From Panopea generosa (lineage: Eukaryota > Mollusca > Bivalvia > Adapedonta > Hiatellidae): a stretch of 64,000 bases of DNA. The notes under the pieces were generated by a model that was not told the DNA's origin, did not search any database, and saw only the letters and a program-made list of their open reading frames with translations. The stretch is taken from positions 2,835,001 through 2,899,000 of the forward strand of contig CM055897.1 of assembly GCA_029582155.1 (NCBI GenBank), in the 5' to 3' direction. This document shows positions 1 through 13,313 of this stretch, piece by piece (the first letter of the stretch is position 1; every line of letters starts with the position of its first letter). The translations under genes and the position numbers were made by a program.

Positions 1-345
1 CCTCTTGGTACATACACCACACTTGATTCGCCCGTAGTACATACACTACACATGGTCTTCACGTGGTACATACACCACATTTGATCTCCCCGTGGTACAT
101 ACACCACACTTGATCCGCCCGTGATACATACAACACACTTGATGTCCCCGTGGTACATTTACCACGCTTGATCTATCCCAGGTACATACAACACACTTGA
201 TCTCCCCCTGGTACATATACCACACTTGGTCCGCCCGTGGTACATTCACCACACTTGATCTCCCCGTGGTAAAAACACCACATTTGATCCGCCCTTGGTA
301 CATACACCATACATGATCTCCCCGTGGTACATACACCACGCCGTA
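1..345. repeat. 30-bp minisatellite, truncated by window edge
   Basis: About 11 units of a 30-bp repeat with core GTGGTACATACACCACACTT. Successive units tend to alternate between a TGATCTCCCC ending and a TGATCCGCCC ending, which suggests a 60-bp dimer. The array runs off the left edge, so its real length is unknown. ORFs across it are repeat translations, not genes. Confidence 0.9.
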
Positions 346-715
346 ACGAGTATTGTACATCCACCCCTTGCTCCTACAACAAATCGTGGCCTGTATCATT
401 AGACCCGCCTCTGGTATATACACCACACCGTTCCCTGTAGTGTTAGAGCCGTGCCTGGTTCACACTCCTCATCGTTGTATGCATTGTTAGAGCTACCCCT
501 GGTACACATGCCTCATGTTAGAGCCGCCCCTGGTACATACACCACACTGTTGCCTGTATTAAATTCGTCCCTGGTACACACCTCACACCGTGACCTGTAT
601 TGTAAGAGTCGCCCCTGGTACATATACACCGCACCGTGTATTATAAGAGCCGCCCCTGGTACATGCACCACGCCGTGACCTGTATTGTTAGAATAATAGT
701 ACAAGTTATTAACTC
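345..715. repeat. Second minisatellite related to the first, longer period
   Basis: Units of roughly 45 bp with the shared core CCTGGTACATACACCACACC followed by a TGACCTGTATTGT-AGAGCC segment, diverged and with indels. The shared GGTACATACACCAC segment shows it is related to the adjoining 30-bp array; one probably arose from the other by unit expansion. Confidence 0.8.
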
Positions 716-1190
716 TCACCTGCTAAAAAAAGCGGCCAAAAGACCAACGGTTAGGTAAATGTCACGTAAAGCAGCAAACAGAGCGGACTTCACAATAGCT
801 GGCTTACGTGCTGTTGCATAAGACAAACGCTTAACTTTACCGATCTTACGTAAATACTCCGGTAAACAGTTTAGTCACTCAAAAGAATTACCTAATCGAG
901 GTCAAAACGTACTGTATGACTTATATCAATCATAGTTCACAAAATGAAGTCCAGCCCATCTTTCGATAATTTTTAAATGTCTTTAATCGGAAAACTATGA
1001 AATGTATATTTAATTGAGAAATTCATGCAGACAGTTTATTCAAATGAATTTTTCGTTAATAAATAGATGTATAATATTGTAAATATTACTACTATACAAG
1101 AACTGATGTATTTCTAGATATTATAAGTATCATCATGAATAGACAGGCGAAGTGAAGCGAAAGTAAGGACCATTTATATATTTATGTTTA
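716..1190. other. Unassigned AT-rich sequence
   Basis: No ORF with homology, no tandem structure and no recognisable RNA gene seen on either strand. Confidence 0.6.
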
Positions 1191-1194
1191 TTAT

Positions 1195-1445
1195 CCTTGG
1201 TTTATCAATCCAGGAGTCATGAATACGAATCCCCGCCCGGCCACAGTCAAGGTGATGATTGATATACGACATTGCGTCTCATTATCATTTGTCCATCACC
1301 GCTGATTCAAGTGGAAAGTTTTCATTTACTTGCGGAGATAGGGTGTGTTCGGGTTAACCTTCCAGGATCCCAATACACGGTGGTTAGATTAACTGATAGT
1401 CTGGTAGCCATCGATACCATAAAATGACGCTAAATATTCAATCAA
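1195..1445 (+). mobile_element. tRNA-derived SINE with 3' (AATC)n tail
   Basis: A degraded polymerase III B-box-like stretch (AATACGAATCC) near 1228 is followed by a body containing GATATACGACATTGCGTCTC and ACTTGCGGAGATAGGG, ending in ATGACGCTAAATATT plus a short AATC tail. The body aligns with the minus-strand copy at 4830-5130 over most of its length, so this is a dispersed SINE family and not a unique gene. The head, with its A box, is poorly preserved here. The ACTTGCGG core resembles SINE core domains I know from molluscs; that assignment is from memory. Confidence 0.75.
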
Positions 1446-4400
1446 TCAATATCCTTGGTTGATACCACAACATATAAGACACAGTAAACAAATTCGTATT
1501 TACGTTTTCACATGTCATAATGGATAACTATTACCCAACCCATGCCAAAATCCGATTACTTCTTAATCGATCAAACGGTCAAACATTATATAAATAACCT
1601 ATGTTATATAACCAAATGTAACTTAATCGGGATTTAAAGTTCACAGTTTTGTTATTAAAAAACATTTTATAGCCATATAGACGTATCAAATATATAGAAT
1701 ATTGTTATTACAAAGCGAAAGTTCAATGTTTTCAAAACATTAAAACTACCGCACCACATTTATTGTGTTATTTCTAACCAACGAAAAAAGATATTTTGGC
1801 TGTATTTTTATTTCAATAATTAATACGAATTTGTCAGATGCAATACATTAGTCGGAAAGCAACCGAGTCATTACGGAATTACAAAAATGTAAACAAAAGT
1901 TAAAAGCTCAGTCCGCTCGTATAAGAAATGTACGTTTCGAACGAAATTATTAATTTTCTCGCTTTTTTAAAAATAGCCACTAAGTGGTGTACAGGAATGG
2001 TTTTAGCAATACTTTAAACACATTTAATTACAATCATTTTTGTTATTATCAAAAACGTGCATTTCAGAAGTTTAATGAGGCTTTAAAGGGACACATGATA
2101 ATTTATTTTAGCTCAGTTGCGAAGAAAACCCCGAGTTATATAAATCAGCAAAGAGTAAATTCTCTTGTTACACCAAGTACTTAGCGTGTTTTTTCAAAAC
2201 CGACAGACCAACACCATATCAACAAATCAAATCAAACTGCATCGGCAATATCGACAAACGTTACATTTATAATGTAATTTAATGTAATAATATAATTTCA
2301 CAAACATTGTTTTAAATAACGTTAAATAGATGATTCTTTAATTTGCTTTTCTGTTACAAATTAAACAATACAAACATAATATCAAAATTATAGTATAATA
2401 ATATAAAACAACTCTTACTATAGATAAATATTTTAGGTTTCATATTATAAATGTTTTAAATATATTACACATTTTATTCATTTTATGCTTTTATACGATG
2501 GCCTTTATTTCATATAGCTTTTATACTATTCTTTATAAGATACTTAAGTATTTTGTTTTACTTAAACTCTGAAAGATGTGCTCGACTTTAGTATGGAATT
2601 GAGCACACTATTGAGTTTAAGTAAAATAACAGACTTAAATATGTTCGTGAAACCGAGGCCAGTGTTTACATTTTCAGAAATACAAATTGATTATATGAAT
2701 TTTTATATCAAAATGAACTATGTTTAAATTTGGAAAATATTTCAACTTGATAAAATTAGTTCTAACCTCTGAACATTGTTTAATTCTCGACTTAGAAAAC
2801 AATATATCCATTTTGTGTTGCACATTTTTTAAGATTGCTCTCATTTTATGACTTGTATCTGGTTTATGCATCGGCTGTTTTGTTGAGACAAATGTTTGTC
2901 TAAAACATTAATATTTACCTACGGCTTAAAATATTTCAAATCGAAATAAGTTAAATCTTCCTCTATTTGAACATTAGATAATTCATATAATATACGGATG
3001 ACATAACTGGCCACGGGACTAATTTTAGCACCATGCTGTGTACATTGGTATAAATCCTGCCCCGACTTTGACCCCAAATAGCCATCTATCTGATTTTATT
3101 TAAGAAATGTCAACAGAAGTAAATCTCAGACAAGGAATTACGTCATTTTAACCAGGGTCAGTCTGGGGTAATGCCCATACACGGTGTTTACCCTATCTTT
3201 ACGTTATATAACCCATGTTCATTTTAACAAGTCATCAGCGCCCTGGTACAAAAGAATTGACCTCACCAACCCCTCGGCCATTTATTCCTCAATTTGAAAT
3301 AATTTCTAGTCACTGGTACCATTAAACGTCGGCTAGGTACTCGAGTCATATAATTCAACATTAGATAATGAACAATGGGCCTATGGGCAATTTGCGGGCT
3401 TTCTCACGCTTTCTGTCGTCATACCCGAGCAGGCGACAATGCAGACGACACTGGACGCCCATTGTCACAGCGCATGCGTGAAGTCATGCAAATTAACATA
3501 TTGACCATACTGAAGACCATCTCATTCAAAATTACGCAACTGAAGTACGAGTTTTACCTTCCGAACAGTTACAAAGGGTCAAGCGTTTTTCAAGTTACCT
3601 TTATAGCGGTCTGAGGTTAAAAGTTCAGTTTTAAAGTTTTCGGATCTACTGCTACTTATATGGACATATTGACACATCTTTATGAATTTTAAATATGCAA
3701 TTTTATTTCGGCGTTTTAATGGTAGTTGCTATAAATCTACATCAAGCGTATTTTCTATTAACAATAGTAGAAGCGCAGCTAAAAACAAAGTTTGAAATTA
3801 AAGTGCAAACTAGATAAATAGATAAATAAATTACAACCGTGTCTTCATTAAAATGAATTTAAAGAAGAGAGTATTTAGACGGCTTAAGAAAGGAGACTGG
3901 AAATTTTATTTCGCCGTTTAAGTTAACCCTGTTCTACAATATGAGAATTCAATATTGAAAAGTTACACAATTGAATATCGAAAGAATCGAACACCAAATT
4001 TCTAACTGCTAATTTCTTTTCACTAATTATTCTGAATTATTCTTAAAAAACAACAAGTTTTGTTTGATTATTCATCTATTGTATGAAATAAAAATATAAA
4101 ATACGAAAGAAAACATGAGTAGCCTTATTTGAATCAGTCTAAAATCGTGAAGCCAGCTTGTATTACGTATTTACCCATAAAAAGACAAAAATTAGTATTC
4201 TTTCTTAATTAAAAATACATTGGAGGATTTTGTATACAGAACCGTCAAACAAAATTGAAACAAAACATTGTTTATCAGTAGTGTAGTAAATTTTGGAAAA
4301 CTATGAAAACTGAAATCTGGATCTATATATTTAGGGCGTTTCATAATTTTACAGAATTTCGGCCTTTTAAAAATAACAATCTGATTAATAACAATAAATG

Positions 4401-4825
4401 TTGTTTTTTTTATTTAAATTGGGTTACCTTTTGCCGGGCAAATTTCTATGCGAAGTTATTCCTTTTTTTCTGTAGATTTTTGTGAAACTAATATGATATT
4501 CATTAGCTGTTAGCTTATTTTCGACACTAGAAAATTGTGAATACATACTATGTATTTTTACTTATATCATTCCTAATACCTCTTCCCTGCCTCCTTAACA
4601 TTATTATAAACAGATTCTTCAAATTTACACATAACACAATATACAAGTACACGTGTAACAAGGTATGATATTAAAATAAACGAATATTAACTGTCAAGTA
4701 TATCAATATATTGAATAATCCCGGCTGCGAGAGAATCTAAATAAGGTACAGCATCTACATATTGGTCCTTGTTTCACACAGGGCCAAGAAGGTACATTAT
4801 CTGAATATGTTGTCCCTTTAAAGGT
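1446..4825. other. AT-rich intergenic sequence without recognisable features
   Basis: Very AT-rich DNA. The only short ORFs (under about 80 codons) have no recognisable motif, no codon bias and no splice context. No tandem repeat or RNA gene was seen. Confidence 0.55.
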
Positions 4826-4829
4826 GTTT

Positions 4830-5130
4830 CTGTTTCTGTTTGTATATTTAGCACCATGTTTATGTCATCGTGGACTAATAGACGACCAGTTAACGTAACC
4901 ACTCAATTCTGGGATCTGAGATGGTAAACCAGTAATCAAACACACATATCTCAGCAAGTAAATAATATCTTTACAACTTGAATCAGCGGTGTGAGACGAA
5001 TGATAAGGAGACGCAATGTCGTATATCAGTCGACACGGTGTTTGTGACGGGACATGAAATCGAACTCGTAAAACCTATATTGATAGTCAAACGCGCTACC
5101 ACCTGTGCTAATCGTGCTCAGCCTTTTGAA
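4830..5130 (-). mobile_element. tRNA-derived SINE, best-preserved copy
   Basis: Read on the minus strand, the head at about 5120 carries an A-box-like GGTGGTAGCGCG and a B-box GAGTTCGATTTC, as in a tRNA promoter. The body then matches the 1195-1445 element (GATATACGACATTGCGTCTC, CACCGCTGATTCAAGT, TTTACTTGC-GAGATA) and ends with GTGCTAAATATA and an A-rich (CAAACAGAAA) tail near 4835. This is the classic architecture of a tRNA head, a body and a simple tail. Its 5' end lies about 65 bp from the start of the large 30-bp array. Confidence 0.8.
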
Positions 5131-5194
5131 AGTGTATTTGTCTGCTATAGAGTAAGCATCGTTATAACTCTTACAGCTGGCAAATGTCCAACTC

Positions 5195-8100
5195 CAACAT
5201 TGGTGTTCAATACCAAGATATATGATGTATGGCAGTTCAACTCCAAGATATATGATATATGATATATGACAGTTCAACTCCAAGATATATGATATATGAC
5301 AGTTCAACTCCAAGATATTTTATGTATGACAGTTCAATTCCAAGATATATGATGTATGACAGTTCAACTCCAAGATATATGATGTATGATAGTTCAACTC
5401 CAAGATATATGATATATGACAGTTAAATTCCAAGATATATGATGTATGACAGTTCAATTCCTAGATATATTGTGTATGGCAGTTCAACTCCAAGATCTAT
5501 GATGTATGACAGTTCAACTTCAAGATATATCTTGTATGGCAGTTCAACTCCGAGATATATGATGTATGGCAGTTCATTTCCAAGATATATGATGTATGAC
5601 AGTTCAACTCCAAGATATATGATGTATGGCAGTTCAATTCCAAGATATATGATGTATGGCAGTCCAACTCCAAGATATATGATGTATGGCAGTTCAACTC
5701 CAAGATATATGATGTATGACAGTTCAATTCCTAGATATATGATGTATGGCACATCTACTCCAAGATATATGATGTATGGCAATTTAATTCCCAGATATAT
5801 GATGTATGACAGTTCAACTCCAAGATATATGCTGTATGGCAGTTCAATTCCAAGATATATGATGTATGGCAGTTCAACTCCGAGATATATGATGTATGAC
5901 AGTTCAATTCCTAGATATATTATGTATGGCAGTTCAACTCCAAGATATATAATGTATGACAGTTCAATTCCAAAATATATGATGCATAACCGTTCAACTC
6001 TAAGATATATGATGTATTGCAGTTCAATTCCAAGATATATGATGTATGGCAGTTCAACTCTACGACATATGATGTATGACCGTTCAACTCCAAGATATAT
6101 GATGTATTGCAGTTCAACTCCAAGAAATATGATGTATGACAGTTCAATTCCTAAATATTTTATGTATGGCAGTTCAATTCCAAGATATATAATGTATGAC
6201 AGTTCAATTCCAAGATATATGATGTATGACAGTTTAATTCAAGATATATGATGTATGACAGTTCAACTCCAAGTAGATGATGTATGACAGTTCAATTCCT
6301 AGATATATGATATATGGCAGTTCAACTCTAAGATATGTGATGTATGACAGTTCAACTCCAAGATATATGATGTATGGCAGTTCAATTCCAAGATATATAA
6401 TGTATGACAGTTCAATTCCAAGATATATGATGTATGACAGTTTAATTAAAGATATATGATGTATGGCAGTTCAACTCCAAGATATATGATGTATGGCAGT
6501 TCAACTCCAAGATATATGATGTATGGCAGTTCAACTCTAAGATATGTGATGTATGACAGTTCAACTCCGAGATATATGATGTATGACAGTTCAATTCCTA
6601 GATATATTATGTATGGCAGTTCAATTCCAAGATATATAATGTATGACAGTTCAATTCCAAGATATATGATGTATGACAGTTTAATTCAAGATATATGATG
6701 TATGACAGTTTCATCCAAGATATATGATGTATGGCAGTTCAACTCCAAGATATATGATGTATGGCAGTTCAATTCCTTGATATATGATGTATGGCAGTTT
6801 AACTCCAAGTAGATGATGTATGACAGTTCAATTCCTTGATATATGATGTATGGCAGTTCAATTCCTTGATATATGATGAATGACAGTTCAACTCCAAGAT
6901 ATATGATGTATGACAGTTCAATTCCAAGATATATGATGTATGGCAGTTCAATTCCTTGATATATGATGAATGACAGTTCAACTCAAAGATATATGATGTA
7001 TGACAGTTCAACTCCAAGATATATGATGTATGGCAGTTCAATTCCTTGATATATGATGTATGACAGTTCAACTCCAAGTAGATGATGTATGACAGTTCAA
7101 TTCTTAGATATATGATGTATGACAGTTCAACTCCAAGATATATGATGTATGGCAGTTCAATTCCTTGATATATGATGAATGACAGTTCAACTCAAAGATA
7201 TATGATGTATGGCAGTTCAACTCCAAGATATATGATGTATGGCAGTTCAACTCTACGACATATGATGTATGACCGTTCAACTCCAAGATATATGATGTAT
7301 TGCAGTTCAACTCCAAGAAATATGATGTATGACAGTTCAATTCCTAAATATATTATGTATGGCAGTTCAATTCCAAGATATATAATGTATATCAGTTCAA
7401 TTCCAAGATATATGATGTATGACAGTTTAATTCAAGATATATGATGTATGACAGTTCAACTCCAAGTAGATGATGTATGACAGTTCAATTCCTAGATATA
7501 TGATTTATGGCAGTTCAACTTCAAGATATATGATGTATGGCAGTTCAACACCAAGATATATGATATATGGCAGTTCAACTCTAAGATATGTGATGTATGA
7601 CAGTTCAACTCCGAGATATATGATGTATGGCAGTTCAATTCCAAGATATATAATGTATGACAGTTCAATTCCAAGATATATGATGTATGACAGTTTAATT
7701 AAAGATATATGATGTATGGCAGTTCAACTCCAAGATATATGATGTATGGCAATTCAACTCTAAGATATGTGATGTATGACAGTTCAACTCCGAGATATAT
7801 GATGTATGACAGTTCAATTCCTAGATATATTATGTATGGCAGTTCAATTCCAAGATATATAATGTATGACAGTTCAATTCCAAGATATATGATGTATGAC
7901 AGTTTAATTCAAGATATATGATGTATGGCAGTTCAACTCCAAGATATATGATGTATGGCAGTTCAACTCCAAGATATATGATGTATGGCAGTTCAATTCC
8001 TTGATATATGATGTATGGCAGTTTAACTCCAAGTAGATGATGTATGACAGTTCAATTCCTAGATATATGATGTATGGCAGTTCAATTCCTTGATATATGA

Positions 8101-8985
8101 TGAATGACAGTTCAACTCCAAGATATATGATGTATGACAGTTCAATTCCAAGATATATGATGTATGGCAGTTCAATTCCTTGATATATGATGAATGACAG
8201 TTCAACTCCAAGATATATGATGTATGACAGTTCAACTCCAAGATATATGATGTATGGCAGTTCAATTCCTTGATATATGATGTATGACAGTTCAACTCCA
8301 AGTAGATGATAGTATGACAGTTCAATTCTTAGATATATGATGTATGACAGTTCAACTCCAAGATATATGATGTATGGCAGTTCAATTCCTTGATATATGA
8401 TGAATGACAGTTCAACTCCAAGATATATGATGTATGGCAGTTCAACTCCAAGATATATGATGTATGACAGTTCAACTCCAAGATATATGATGTATGGTAG
8501 TTCAACTCCAAGATATATGATGTATGGCAGTTCAACTCCAAGATATATTATGTATGGCAGTTCAACTCCAAGATATATGGTGTATGGCAGTTCAACTCCA
8601 GGATATATGATGTATAGCAGTTCAACTCCAAGATATATGATGTATGGCAGTTCAACTCCAAGATATATGATGTATGGCAGTTCAACTCCAAGATATATGA
8701 TGTATGACAGTTCAACTCCAAGATATATGATGTATGGCAGTTCAACTCCAAGATATATGATGTATGGCAGTTCAACTCCAAGATATATGATGTATGACAG
8801 TTCAACTCCAAGATATATGATGTATGACAGTTCAATCCATGATATATTATGTATGACAGTTCAATTCCAAGATATATAATGTATGATAGTTCAGCTCCAA
8901 GATATATGATGTATGATAGTTCAGCTCCAAGATATATGATGTATGATAATTCAATTCCAAAATATTTGTTCAACACCAAGATATG
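5195..8985. repeat. 3.8-kb array of a 30-bp minisatellite
   Basis: About 125 units with core GATATATGATGTATGGCAGT followed by TCAACTCCAA. Most differences between units are transitions at two columns (TGGCAG/TGACAG and AACTC/AATTC), with a third variable spot (CCAAG, CCTAG or CCTTG). Units near 6232, 6440, 6690, 7432, 7700 and 7910 have lost one base (TTTAATTCAAG or TTTAATTAAAG). Because 30 is divisible by 3 and the unit has no stop, long ORFs with a 10-residue repeat appear on both strands. The unit differences are mainly amino-acid-changing and the one-base losses break the frame, so I do not call a gene. Confidence 0.97.
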
Positions 8986-10215
8986 TGATTTGTGTTGCAG
9001 TTAAACTCCCTGATATTTTCAGAAATGTCAAACTTTCTATCAAATATAAAATCTTTGAGAATTTCATTTTCTACCTACTTTGTTGATTTATTCCGCTCAA
9101 AAGTGATAGAAAAATAGCCGAAACAAAGAGCTTCAGTGGTCATTACCATAATTCTATAATGAAATTGTGCAATAGCGAGAAGCTATTTATTCTACCCCGT
9201 GACCTAGATTTGCAACCTTCAGTCGACATTGGCGATTATTGGCCATGTGAAGATAGTTCGGCATATCTATATTCGTGTGTTTTACTATGTACTTTAATTG
9301 AATGTTGTAATATTAATCAGTGCTTCCAATATACAATTGTTTTTTATATTTATCTACTTAGGTTAACCATAACTGCACGGTATGCTTATTGATGTTATCG
9401 TTGACTTCAAATAAATATGTAACATTTGCTCTGAATGCCTTTGCCGGGACGATAATGTCAAGCCAATTTTAATAAAATGTCTATCAATGTACTGGAGAAT
9501 AAACGATTATATAATTCATTAGAAAATAAAAGTAATCGTAAGTAGACTCGCCGTTGCTCCACATTGAATATTGCTGTGTCATTTTGGTAAATTGTAAGAT
9601 TCATATTTGTAAGATTTAAACAAGGCTGAAAGACTCATCCTTGATATAAAATAAGACACACTCTCTGTTGAACTGTTTGCATCTCTGGTTTGGATTATTT
9701 TTCCATAAAGGGTAAACTTTCCAATAAGCAGGTATCTTTGAATAAAACGTAATATAACCTTTCTCCATCGAATATTGGGAATACACTTATTCTAAAAACT
9801 AAAGTTCAAGAAAATTGAAATCTTCATCCATCCAGAATACTCCCGACAAAATCATGAATTATTTACAAGATCTTTTGAATATTCGGAATCAAAAAAAATT
9901 GTCTTCCAGTTAAGTTAAAAATGTCAATTCAGTGAACCATTTCGAAACTTTATATTTGCGATGGGTAAATGTACGAATTCCAGAGCCAGTTCATATTCAC
10001 TGTTAGTAGTATAATGTTTAGCATGGTCTAATCTATATTAATATTACGTATTCTTGTACCTTAAATTGATAAATAGATTCATATACTGCTGTTGCTTATA
10101 CTTTTCATATGACTGTGTTATTTAGCGCATTGATGCAAATAACGTATATATCGTTGTTTGAGGGCTCATGGAGAATGACTCAAGTAAATGAGTTATGTTA
10201 CTTAATAACAACTTA
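8986..10215. other. Unassigned sequence
   Basis: Unique-looking AT-rich DNA between two repeats. A 77-codon ORF at 9159-9392 (+) has no recognisable motif and is not called. Confidence 0.55.
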
Positions 10216-10217
10216 AA

Positions 10218-10355
10218 AATAGTTAGTAGTTGTGGTAGCAGAAGTAGTAGTAGTAGCAGTAGTAAAAGTAGCAGCAGCAGCAGTAGCAGCAGCAGCAATA
10301 GCAGTAATAGTAGTAACAGCAACAGCAGCAATAGTAGTAATAGTAGTAGTAGTAG

Positions 10356-10409
<54 letters not shown>

Positions 10410-10545
10410 CAGCAGTAATAGTATTGGTTATTGGTAGTAGTAACAGTAGTATTAGTAGTAGTAACAGTAGTAGTAGCAGTAGTAGTGGTAGCAGCAGCAG
10501 CAGTCATAGTAGTAATAGTAGTAGTAGTAGTATGCAGCAGCCAGT
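10218..10545. repeat. (AGT/AGC)n trinucleotide tract
   Basis: Imperfect AGT repeat interspersed with AGC and AAT triplets, with a pure AGT stretch around 10350-10410. Poly-Ser, poly-Val, poly-Leu and poly-Tyr ORFs here are artefacts of the triplet period. Confidence 0.95.
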
Positions 10546-11020
10546 AATCATACACAGAAGTAATATCCGCGCCTTCCATAATTAGAAACAATATATCAAG
10601 CCACACTTATATATATAACAGTTTATATGTTACAGTGTTGTCACAAAGGCCACAAGTGGTCGTTATATGTTACATGTTACATATTGCAACGGGATGATCT
10701 TGTTGTTGTTAATGTTTCCACCGCTCACTTATTATGTTAGTCTTGGCCACCTCGTAAAACTGTCATAATAACGTATAAATAATTGATTTTTATGACGAAT
10801 TTGGCAAGCCCCTCTCCTCAATGGTTAAGCAGCCATGTCGCATGCCTTGCTTATTTACTGTAATTGATTAAGACGACGAGAGTTACGCGATAGAAGCACA
10901 CAATAAACTACATAATTACTAACGACATGCGGGCAGCGACCTAGTTATGCTATTTACCGCTCACAGATCACAGCCGTGACATAAGTGACATGCTATATTA
11001 GCTGATGACAGGACACAGAT
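10546..11020. other. Unassigned sequence
   Basis: No homology, tandem repeat or RNA gene recognised. Confidence 0.5.
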
Positions 11021-11024
11021 ACAA

Positions 11025-11180
11025 TTAGGCTAAAAATAAAAGTGTTTACATGGCTTTGAAGTACAGTCAAACCTATGTTAGTGGTCACTACAATTTAGCA
11101 ACCATTTGTCTAAAACAACCACATTTCCTATATACCACCATATTGTTAATTTTAATCACCCTGTATTAAGACGCTACCTG
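11025..11180 (-). repeat. Dispersed repeat, copy 1 (partner at 46395-46560)
   Basis: On the minus strand this reads GACAGGTAGC, CTTAATACAGG, then GTTTTAGACAAATGGTTGCT and CATAGGTTTGACTGTA. The same ordered blocks occur on the plus strand at 46395-46560. The order and spacing of four conserved blocks make common descent clear, although the copies are strongly diverged. I recall similar sequences as interspersed repeats of marine invertebrates, but cannot name the class. Confidence 0.6.
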
Positions 11181-11189
11181 TCATAAATT

Positions 11190-11995
11190 TTCATTTTTGC
11201 TCTTTCCCTTGAATAACTGCTTGAAGTTGACTGCATCTTTATTTCATGTGCTTCTGCTGCCGCTGTCGCTGAAACTACAGCTGGTTACTTGTAGACACTA
11301 TGATACGGTACCACCCGGCCTTCGAGGATCCCCTCTTCTGTTACTTCTATTAAAGCTTCTGCTATTGCTGTTACACTATGTATTTATATTGTATCTACTC
11401 TGACTACTGCATCTATTCCTATTACACATATTACTTCTATTATTGAATTTGGTACTTCTATTATATCTACTGTGACTATTTCTTCTGCTACTGTTATTCA
11501 AACTTCTGCTATTGCTGTTATAGTATGTTCTTCTATCATATTTACTGTAACTACTGCTTCTATTCCTATTACACACATTGCTGCTACTGTTGCATTTGAT
11601 ACTTCTGTTACATTTCAATGATTTACTGTAACTATTTCTTCTGCTATTGTTATTCAAACGTCTGCTATTGTTGTTATGGTATGTTCTTCTATCATATTTA
11701 CTGTAACTACTGCTTCTATTCCTATTACACACATTGCTGCTACTGTTGCATTTGGTACTTCTATTATATCTTATGTGACTATTTCTTCTGCTACTGTTAT
11801 TTAAACTTCTGCTATTGTTGTTATAGTATGTTCTTCTACCATATCTACTGTACTGCTTCTATTCCAATTACAAATATTGTTGTTACTTTTACATTTTGAG
11901 CTTCTACTGTATCTACTGTGGCTACTGCTTCTATTCCTGTTACAAATATTGCTACAGCTGTTACTATAACTGCTACATTTGCTGTTGATGCCATG
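11190..11995. repeat. Degenerate trinucleotide DNA with a ~150-bp super-period
   Basis: Pyrimidine-rich DNA of TTC, TGC, TAC and ATT triplets. Landmark TATTCC-ATTACA recurs at about 11414, 11564, 11719, 11861 and 11933, so a ~150-bp unit was duplicated from what was already triplet DNA. ORFs here are low-complexity translations. Confidence 0.85.
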
Positions 11996-12019
11996 CATGC
12001 AGCGGCTGTTGTGATGCTG

Positions 12020-12400
12020 CTATCGACAAACGTGTAGCTTGAGTATTACAACAAATGCAAAGGTAGCCAAATGTGTCAACAATCATTACAGCAATAAACT
12101 AATTAATATAAAAATGCCAACAATAACGGTACAATTATGTACGTGCTCTCCGCAATTAAATATATTACACCCTCGCAATAAACAGTAAATGTCAAAACAG
12201 TTGTAATAAGCTGATAAATAGAATGCTTTATTTTTCTGATATAGATGAGCAAAAACCTTATATCAGCCGTACCGTAGGCGTTCTTGTGTACATGAACGTC
12301 GTGTTATGTAACGAATCTCGTACACCACATAAGAACAAAAGCAGGTAATTAATACTGTGACCAGGTTAATGTGACATGGTGAGGGATGGTAGACGTTTAA
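12020..12400. other. Unassigned sequence
   Basis: Nothing recognised on either strand. Confidence 0.5.
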
Positions 12401-12401
12401 T

Positions 12402-12950
12402 ACTTAGCTAACACACTATTATGTTGTAACTTTATTCCGGGGAAAGGTGGTGGGGAAGGTTACAACTACAGAACAAAGGAAAACGGACATGATGCCCAAC
12501 GAAATAATCTCATATTTGTTTTACATGTTTATATGTATTAAAACTAACATCACCCTTACAGTATATATACATAAGTATAATGTTATTATCCGATGGCGGA
12601 TAGCTTTACACATATTATGTTTCATGGCTTATTATTTCAACTAAACTTAGTTAACACACTATGTAGTAAATGTGTTCCGGGTTTTACATGTCCAACACAA
12701 TAATATCCCGTGTTTTTACATATTTTTTATAATGTTATTGTTTCCTTATAGCGGATACCTTTACAACATGTTTTTGTTGGCTTGTCATATTAATTAAACG
12801 TAGTTAACACACTGTGGAGTGAATGTGTTCCGGGTTTTAAAAACACAAGAACAAAGGAAAACAATATTTTGTTTAATGTTATTAACAGATAACGGATATC
12901 TGAAAATATGTCTGCATATTATATGATATAACAGACATGCCAGTGTTTAA
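12402..12950. repeat. Three diverged direct repeats of 150-240 bp
   Basis: The landmark ACTTAGYTAACACACTAT with a following GTTCCGGG or ATTCCGGGG recurs at 12402, 12645 and 12797 (the last as ACGTAGTTAACACACTGT). Between landmarks the copies share ATAATGTTATT, the GCGGAT-CTTTACA block and a terminal GTTGGCTTGTCAT or TTCATGGCTTATTAT segment. Unit length varies through internal deletion. Confidence 0.75.
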
Positions 12951-13312
12951 AAGAGAATTGAAGATATGAAATATATGTTTTTTTTCTTTCATTTTTTTTA
13001 TATTTCCATAGTACATTCACATACAATTTATTATTACATACATAATGCAATTTACAATCTTTATATATATTTGTTTATGAACGTAATATTAGAAATAAAG
13101 ATTAGGATTTTGAGAGAATAGGTCGGAGAGATGAGAAAAAAAAAGAAAGTGAAGAAGAAGATTTTTTTTTAGAAAGAAAGGTAAATTTCTCCACACTGTC
13201 ACTTTATAGATTAACATCTTTTATTAGAAAAGTCGCAGTTTATTCCATTTGTTTTCATGTTATGTAATTTTGTCTTTTGTCAATGCTATTAATCTTTCAA
13301 GTTTTCATGGAA
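12951..13312. other. AT-rich spacer with poly-T and purine tracts
   Basis: Homopolymer-rich DNA (poly-T near 12978 and 12995, an A/G-rich stretch at 13130-13180). No gene recognised. Confidence 0.55.
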
Positions 13313-13313
13313 T

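Noticed and set aside
5439-6251. 270-codon ORF encoding a Tyr/Met-rich 10-residue repeat, like a structural protein
   Set aside because: It comes from the stop-free 30-bp unit. The minus strand is open as well, unit differences are mostly amino-acid-changing, single-base losses break the frame, and no gene signals are present.
5195-8985. CRISPR-like array
   Set aside because: Units are contiguous without unique spacers, and the window is eukaryotic.
9159-9392. 77-codon ORF
   Set aside because: No recognisable motif, codon bias or splice context.
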